64,000 nucleotides of DNA from Aplectana chamaeleonis (Eukaryota > Nematoda > Chromadorea > Rhabditida > Cosmocercidae): contig JAPDOI010000066.1 of assembly GCA_029168955.1 (NCBI GenBank), positions 1,364,501 to 1,428,500 on the forward strand, in the 5' to 3' direction. The notes under the pieces are model-generated. The model was not told where the DNA came from and made no database searches. It saw nothing but the letters and a program-made list of their open reading frames with translations. Below are positions 34,301-43,300 of this stretch, piece by piece (positions within the stretch are counted from its first letter, which is position 1; the number at the start of each line of letters is the position of its first letter). Made by a program: the position numbers and the translations under genes.

Positions 34301-37300
34301 ACAAGGGAATGGTTAGAAGAAAAATAAACGTATCACTTATTTTCCAACACTACATGCACTGAATGTTAAAGAATTTAAGGGCTCTGTCACGCGAAATCAG
34401 CTGAATCGCACAGAATCCAAGAATCCAAAACGGTTAGCGTAGCTCCACTGATGAAAAGATCCCTAGATTTCAAAGAAATCCCAGGTTTCAAACGAAAATG
34501 CCCGTGCATTGCGCTGAACTGTGAAGACGGCGCGTTAATTTCGGATGACGAAGGAGTTTCTCGGTCTTGGTTTTTTCTCCTCTCTCTCACCAGTCAATGG
34601 GGGCACCAACCACTCTACTCGAGTACAGACCTTGAATACTGGTATGAATAGAGGTGAACTGCTGATGGTGGCGGCGCAGGAGGTAAGGTTGTTGAGCGAG
34701 GCACAGGCGAGAGAACAAGAGATTAACAGCTGGCAATCAAGAGTAGAGATTCTCAATAATTGTAGGGAAGGAGAGGGTGTTGCATTTGAGGTACATAATT
34801 GAGTTAGTCAGCTTTCGAGAACCAAATGAGGTCTATGCTCAAAGAACCTTTAGCAAAAATCAATAAAAATCAACGAAACAGGTCCTCAAAACAATTTTCC
34901 AAAATTTCCGCCAAAAAATAGAAAATCAATTGAGCGCCAAAGTATTTTATCTGGAAGTTGTGTTTTTCGTTGGTTGTTTGTCTGGAATTCGCCATTCGCT
35001 AGGTAGCTTGGTCGAGAAGACGTGCGAGTTTAGGTATAACACGGCAGATTTCGGCGTTCCGAAAGATTACGATACTCGAATGATAGTTGGACCCGAGTCC
35101 CAAAAATCTCGCCCTAGATCAGTTCTGGCTCTGGCTTATAGAGTATGAAAACGAATATTCGGCCGAATAAACAATTAATCGATTAATTCGACTATTCGGA
35201 AAAGTCAATTTCTCGAATAATTCGTTTATTCGAATAATCGAAAGGTCCAATATTCGAGTATTCGGCCGAATAAACGAATAATTTCAGAAAAATGGGAAGT
35301 AGAGTCTGCGGCACTAGTCCATTTTTGCGGTCCAGAGGTTATATGTCTCAAGAAAGTTGGTGATGCCGCGAAAGGGGATTTGATCATACGTACTCGGTCC
35401 GCACTTCCAATTCGAACACTCGCTATTCTGCCGAATATTCGAATTATTCGTATTCGAATCATTCGAATAATTCGATTATTCGGAAAAGTCAAATTTTCGT
35501 ATAATTCGTTTATTCGACTATTCGAAAACTCAATTTTCCGAATAATTCGTTTATTCGAATATTCGGAGATGTCAATCGTTCGAATTATTCGGTCATTCGA
35601 ATATTCGGAGAAGTCAGTTTTTCGAATAATTCGTTTATTCGAATATTCGAAAGGTCCAATATTCGAGTATTCGGCCGAATAAACGAATAATTTCAGAAAA
35701 ATGGGAAGTAGAGTCTGCGGCACTAGTCCATTTTTGCGGTCCAGAGGTTATATGTCTCAAGAAAGTTGGTGATGCCGCGAAAGGGGATTTGATCATACGT
35801 ACTCGGTCCGCACTTCCAATTCGAATACTCGCTATTCTACCGAATATTCGAATTATTCGTATTCGAATCATTCGAATAATTCGATTATTCGGAAAAGTCA
35901 AATTTTCGTATAATTCGTTTATTCGACTATTCGAAAACTCAATTTTCCGAATAATTCGTTTATTCGAATATTCGGAGATGTCAATCGTTCGAATTATTCG
36001 GTCATTCGAATAGTCGGAGAAGTCAGTTTTTCGAATAATTCGTTTATTCAAATATTCGGGGGTGTGTATACAAGTCTGTTGGTACCTGCTCGTTGGTGCC
36101 CCTGCTTCTACTGAACCCAGCAGACGTTTGAGTGTACACAGGAACGTTCGAGCGATATAGCGTGCACAACTATATCGCGAAAGTATCCCGCACATTGCAT
36201 AAAGGTGTCGCCGTCCGGCACACTAAGGCCTCTGGTCCATAACACCTTAGGATCCGTACCTAGGAGTCATGGAGTCTTTGGCCACAAGCCAATTTCGCCA
36301 CCCTGAACTGTCGATCGCTGTCGAGTGATATCCAAAAACTGCGCTGTCCAGACTTCTGAGCTATTTCCATGCACCGTTTGCTGCTTTGCAGGAAACCCGC
36401 CTCAAGGATAGACCCGTCATCAGCGTCGGAGAGTACACCATCTACTGCGGCAACGCTGACGATAGGAGAGTGGGAGGCTGTGCAATAGCTGTAAGGAAGG
36501 ATTTCAATGGTATGGTCAAGGAGTTCGGCTCAACGTCGTGTCGGAATGCATTCGTACGACTGCGGGATCACAGAGGATTCAATCTGTGGATAGTGAGTGC
36601 TCATGCGCCCACTGAAACCGCCGAAGACAATTCGAAGGATGCGTTTTATGAGGAACTCAATACGTTGCTGGCCAGGATACCTTGTCAACATGCTGTTGTC
36701 GTGGGGATTGACGCAAATGCGAAGATGGGACTTGATCAGGAATCCGAAGTACTCGGTAAATGGTTCTACCCAGTGGAGCAAACATCGGACAATGGCTACC
36801 GCCTTGTCGACTTTTGTGAACGCAGTGGTCTGATTATTGCATCGACATTCAAGAGGAATCATCGCCGCCATCAGCTTACGTGGCAGGGACCAACCCGGCT
36901 ATCTCCAGAAGAGCAGCGGAAGCGGAAGATGACAACTTTGAAACTACAGCTTGACTATGTCCTGACGAGGAATATTCCAGTATCGGACATTCGAAGATCT
37001 AGAGCTGTGTGGGATGTCGCATTCGATTCGGATCACCGTCGTCCTGTTCTGTTGAACTTCACTGCGAGGATTCATAAGAGGAAGCGAGGGGCTCAGCCTC
37101 TCCAGAGGATTGACATGACAAGTCTCAGAGATGAAGAGTGCAGAAGGAATTTCCGACAACGCGTTTCTATTCACATCGGAGTACGGACTAAGAAGAAACT
37201 TTGCGACGCGGATTCTTTTGTCAAATGCATCCAGGACGCTTCGAAAGAGGCACTCCCGGTTGTACAGCCTAAGAAGAAGTTCGCCTACGTCTCAGAAGAA

Positions 37301-40300
37301 ACAACATCTACCTACAACAGAGTATGTGCTCTCCGAACTGCAGGAAACTTCGTGGAGGAGAAGCGTCTGAGGAGGAAGTTGCGTCGGCAGCTTCAAAGTG
37401 ACCGCGAACGAGAGTGGACGTGTAGAGCTAAGGAGTTCGAGAAGGCTTGGGAGGAGAAGAATCCGAGGAAAGCCTACACGTTGCTGCGACAGTATAGCGG
37501 GAAGATGAAGAGATGTTCTCCTGTCTTGAACACTACCAATGGAGTTGCAGTTGGTGATGCGACGCTGCTAATATGGAAGGATTACTTCAGTTCACTACTG
37601 AATCGTCCAGCGCCATCAGTACCTGAGCTCCCGCATGTTCAGAGAGCACATTACGATGTCAGTGAGGAACCGCCGACTGAGTCTGAAGTTTTGATTGTGT
37701 CCGGAAAATGAAGAATGGAAAGGCAGGTGGAGATGACAACATCACTGCTGAAATGCTGAAAGCTCTTCCTCCGTCTGGGATTCGTGAAATGACCAACACC
37801 ATCCGTGCCATATGGATGAGCGAAAGGATACCCGATTCGTGGAGACATGCGATCATCGTACCTCTTCACAAGAAGCTATCCGTCACGGATCCTAAGAACT
37901 ACAGAGGAATCTCTCTACTTCGTGTCATGTACAAGGTTTTAGAACGTATCATTCTCGAGCGACTTATCAAACATCGTGAAGGAACGACCAGAGATGAGCA
38001 AGCCGGTTTTCGACCTGGAAGATCGACCATCGACCAAGTGTTCGTCGTGAGAAGAGTAATTGAATCGTGGCAGCGGTTTTCGAAGCCATTACAGCTTGCT
38101 TTTTTGGACTTTGAAGCCGCGTTCGACTCTCCTCATCGTGATCGATTGCTCAATGCTCTGCGAGCAGATGGAGTCCCGGAAAAGTATGTTCGGTTAATCG
38201 AGGACATGAACAAAGGAACAACAGCAGCAGTTCGTACACCTGTCGGATTTACGTCAGCTTTCGAGGTGAAAACAGGAGTAAGGCAAGGAGCCGTTGCAGG
38301 ACCTTTCTTTTCAACTTCGCCGTTGATGACATCATGCGTAGAGTTGCAGAACAGTTTCGTGCGGATGTGATCCTAACACCATCAGGACGCTCGCTTGTCG
38401 ACCTGGAGTACGCCGACGACATTGTGTTATTCGCTGAAAACAACGCAAAACTGCAAAGGATTGTGAACCTCGTTTCGAAGTATGCCGCAGCCTATGGACT
38501 TCGTCTTCGTCCCGACAAATGCAAGCAGATGTGGGTCTCTCAGAGGCCTTCAACTGGAGTTTGTGTGGACGGACAACGTATCGAACTGGTGGACGATTTC
38601 TGTTATTTGGGCTGTTTGCTGAAGAACGATGGTAGTTATGCAGCGGATATTCGACAACGATGTGCGAAAGCTACGTCTGCATTCAATTCTCTAACCAAGT
38701 GTTTGTGGTCTACCACCATCGCGAAGGAAGTCAAGTTGCGCGTCTACCTATCCGCTATTCGCCCTATCATGATGTACGGATCGGAGACGTGGGCAGCACC
38801 GAAAACGCAGATGGAAAGGTTGGATTGCACGGAGAGGAAGCTTTTAGGCGTTTGCTTGGATATTTCTGGCCGCGTGTATGCCATAACGAAGACCTTTACA
38901 AGGAAATCGACGCAGTACATCAACGCTTGACACGAGGGAGGTGCCAGCATCTCCTAACGCCATCTCAAGCAGCAATGGAAAGTCGACTTCGACTGCTCGG
39001 GCATATACTAAGAAGAACGCCGGATCGTCTCGTACAACACGCTTTAAAAATGCTTCCAAATCCTGTCTGGAAACGGCCACCTGGGCGTAGGCGAAAAAGT
39101 TCTGGACGGATGTGGTTAAAGAGGATTTAAAGTCACTCGGCATCGAAAGACAGTTCAGGCGCGATGTTTCGTTTCGCAGGAAATGGAATAGTGACAGCTG
39201 GATGGAATGTGTTCAAATTGTGGCTGAAGACCGTGAAAAATGGACACGGCTGACTACTAGGACGGCACACCTCGGTGAAGATGCGGAATGACCGCGTCAG
39301 GCGAAAGCCAACCGATTAAGTCAAAGTAAGTCAATTCAAATATTCGAAAGATTAAAATTTTCCAATTAATCGTTTATACGAATATTCGAAATTTTGTATT
39401 AATTTGATATACTCTACAAGCTAGGTATACTGTAGGTACTTTCTCTAATTTTCCCTCTTACTTAAATGGTGAAAAAGTGGGTTTTCGAATAAGACTAGAG
39501 TTTAGGCGACGTTTTCATATAAGAAACGCATTTCTTATTTTATCTCTTCAAGCTTTGAGGGAGAAGGTTGCTCACAAATGAATGTACGGAGAGTCGCATA
39601 TGGAGAAATCTACCATGATGGAACTCTTCCAACAACTTGTGAATTTCGCTTGTCAATTTTGGAGATCATTCCCCTACCACTCAAAAATGAACCGCTTGAA
39701 ACTCCTTTTTTCTATTTTAAAATGTCAAATCTGCACCCTAACTGAATCTCTTTTCAAAGAAGAGAGTGCAAACTTGAGGTGAACTCACGTGAATGGCTTC
39801 ACATCGGGCGTGAAATGTGCCGCAGAAGGGAAGGGTTGCGGCCATAATGACTGGTACATTGTGGCCGGAAGTAGCGATGCTTTCCCTAAATTGGTCAAAT
39901 TTCTACAAACAAATAACAGAAAATCAATCTTCATTTAAAGTTGGCGTGAAACGCGAAATTTTAGAAAGTTTTCGTTTGAACGAAAATTCCGTAAATCGGA
40001 AATCATTTTTGTTCCGGAAACCGGATAGCCAAAAACTATCAGAGATCGGCGATTCGGAAATCGGAAGGTCTTCTAAAACCGTAAGGTTTGTATGAAATTT
40101 TTTTCGATTTTTTTCTGCTTTTCTATGCGTTTTTTGGAAATCGGAAGGCCAAAAACCATCGGAATTCACTACCCATTGCTTTCCAGGCCAAATAAATGCT
40201 TTGGGTAAGTGTAGGCAAGTTGACTTAACCTTACCTAATAATTGTTGGGCAAGATGTTCCTTGGCATCAGTGGCTAACTGAGGTGTTTGAGGCAGGCTGG

Positions 40301-43300
40301 GGAGCTAAAAAGTTGATTAAATAGTCTAGTTACAATAATGAATTAGAACCAGGATTTCAAATTCCCCTCGATTACAGTATCTGCCTTTGCCAACCTACTG
40401 TATGTATAGTACCGTAATTTCTCCATGATACTGTAGAATATTTATCACAATGAATCAGCAACTCGAACTATGCCAGAGAACTACCCGAAATTTTGCGCTG
40501 TTCCTCTTGTAAACGGTGTTTAGTTCACTGGCGCATCGTATGATTTTGACGACACTCCACCAAACGAACACTAATAGCCAGCAGGCGTTGTCTGACAAGT
40601 CGTAGGATTTCGGTGATATCAATGCCGTGACGCAGGATTTGAACAACACCTAATCACACAACCATGAACTGGGATTAGATGTTCATTGGCGCCTCGTATG
40701 ATTCCAACGAAACTCCACGAAACAGATATAGACATACAAAGAGCGTACACTGGCATGTCTGAAGATTCCGACGATACTAACAGTCAACAGCAATCGAGCG
40801 TTCACCGGTGCATCATGAGATTAGGAGGATACTCTACTGTAAATCTAAATCTAAAGAATAGAACAGGTGTTCAATGGTGCATCGTAGGAATTTATTCACA
40901 ATTCATTGATGGACAAAAAAAACCGGTGGGGGGGGTTGCTGGAATTCACTGACGTGTCGCAGGGTTTCGGTGAATCTTCACCGTAGGATCCTGAGCAGAA
41001 GAAAAGACGTTCACTGGTGCATCGTAGGGTTATGACGATACTCCACCGAACGACCCCACACAAGGAACGGAACTTTAACTGATAGACACAGGATTTCAAC
41101 AATACCCACGAGTGGACCCTAAAAAGAAAGCGGAAGGGTACTGGTGTGTTGTATGAATCCAACGACACACCACTAAACAATGATAGACATGGAGTGGGCG
41201 TCCACTTTGGCATCGTAGGATGTGACGATTTCAAGGGCCCTAAAGAGAGATCGAGCGTTTACTGACGCATATTAGTATGCCAAAGACACTCTTCCAGTGA
41301 ACGTTCGACCCCGCAGGTTTTCGACGGCATGCCACCGCACAATCCCAACCAGGCGTGGCCATTCACTGGCGCATCGTAGGATTTCAAAATCTCTCGACCG
41401 AACAGACCTAAGCAGAGAGGTGGAAATCATAAATTCCAACGATACTCCACTGCACGATCAAAAAAAAGGAAGGATCGTAGAATCGTAACGATGAATCTGA
41501 ATACAAAGCTAGTAAGAGTTCACAGGTGCGTCGTACGAATACGGCGATACTCAACCTAATGACCCTCAACCGATAATGGTCGGTCATATGTGCATCGGAA
41601 GATTCTGAATTTGTTCCTCCAAACAATTCTTAACGGTGAGCGGGCTTTTAGTGGAGCATCGTAGGATTCTAACGATACTACACCAGATAAATCCAGCCAG
41701 CCAATGAGCGTTCACTGGAACATCGTAGGGTTATGACAATACTCGACCGAACGACCCCACACAAGGAACGGGCGTTCATTACTTGACGCGATATTGGTAC
41801 GATACCCCACCGAAGGAAACTAAACAGAAAGCGGAAGGACACTGAAGTGTCGTAGGATTACGAAGATGCTCCAACGAACGACACTACACAAGCAACGGGC
41901 GGCGTTCACCACTTATTCCAAGATTTTAGCCAAAGGACGCAAAACAGAAAGCGGATGTTTACTGGCGCATCGTAGGATTACGACGTTACTCTGCCAAACG
42001 ACCCTCCACAGTAAACAGGCGTTCACTGGTGTGTCGTAGGTTTCCGACGACACACCACCAAACAAAACCAGAGATGGAGCGAGCACTCACTGGTGCATGG
42101 TAGGATGCCAACGACACTCCACCACTGAGCGTCCAACACCTCGTCATGAGGTTTCGACGACACGCCACAGAACAATCCCGACCAGGCGTGGCCATTCACT
42201 GGCGCTTCGTAGGATTTTAAAGATACTCGACCGAACAGCCCTAAGCAGAGAAGGGGAGTTCATAGATTCAAAAGGTACTCCAATGCACGATCAAAAACAA
42301 AGGGTATGTCGTAGAATTCCAACGATAAAACTAAAAAGCGAGTAAGCGTTCGCCGGCGCGTCGTACAAATACGACGATACTCAACCTAACCACCCTCAAC
42401 CGATAGCGGTCGTTCATACGTGCATCGCAAGATACTGACGTTGTTCCTCCAAACAATTCTTAACGGTGAGCTGGCGTTAAAGGCAGTGGTCGCGCTCAAA
42501 TATGCTCGTCTTCTTTTCCCCTCTAAACCCTTTTCTGGGTATAGAGTAGTAGAACCTACAAGAAAAAATCGCGAAAAAAAACGCTGTTCTGGGCCGAATT
42601 TGAAGCCTGAACTTTCTTGTCTTTTGATGGTGGACGAGTCCGCCCCACATCATCGGCATCGATGATCTCTAATATCAAGAACCTCAGCTGGCTTGAAATT
42701 GAATTTCAATCAATGAACCTTCGGATTTATGTACACATCTAGTCAAAAACATTGACTGAAGTGCTTGCTTTCATTGTTCAACTGTTTTATTAGGTAAATT
42801 TGCATTTATTTTTTCCTCTGAGTGTCGATGATTTTTGAATGCTTGGCATGAGACTGTGATCTTTCTGTGCACGTGTGCACGAACTGGAAATTTAGGGTCT
42901 TAATAACTCTAATTCTAGCCCGTTTTTCACCGCGCTACCTTCATAGTTTTTGAGCTGTTTTTGATCTGAGCTGATTTTTGTAGTTTTTTCGATAACGTTT
43001 TTCATCGTGACCACTGCCTTTAAGTGAAGCATCGTAGGATTCTGACAATTAACGTTCACTGGGGCATCGTAGGATTCCAACGGCATTTCTGTAAACGACT
43101 ATTGCCAGAAAGGGGTTGTTCACTGGCGCATCGTAGGATTACAGCAATCTAGACCAAATAACCATCGCACACGTTTCAAAATGCTTTTTGAGCGGCTTTA
43201 TTCAGAAGCTACATTTTTTATGATTCTCGAGCGTTTTCTTTTCGAATTTCAACACCAATCTAAAAAAAAATAGAGACTTGGGTTACACATTTTTGAAATC

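Noticed and set aside
35226..36195. Long open frames on both strands in the ATTCG satellite
   Set aside because: They translate the tandem repeat ([13 protein letters not shown] peptides) and run open on both strands because the repeat lacks stops.
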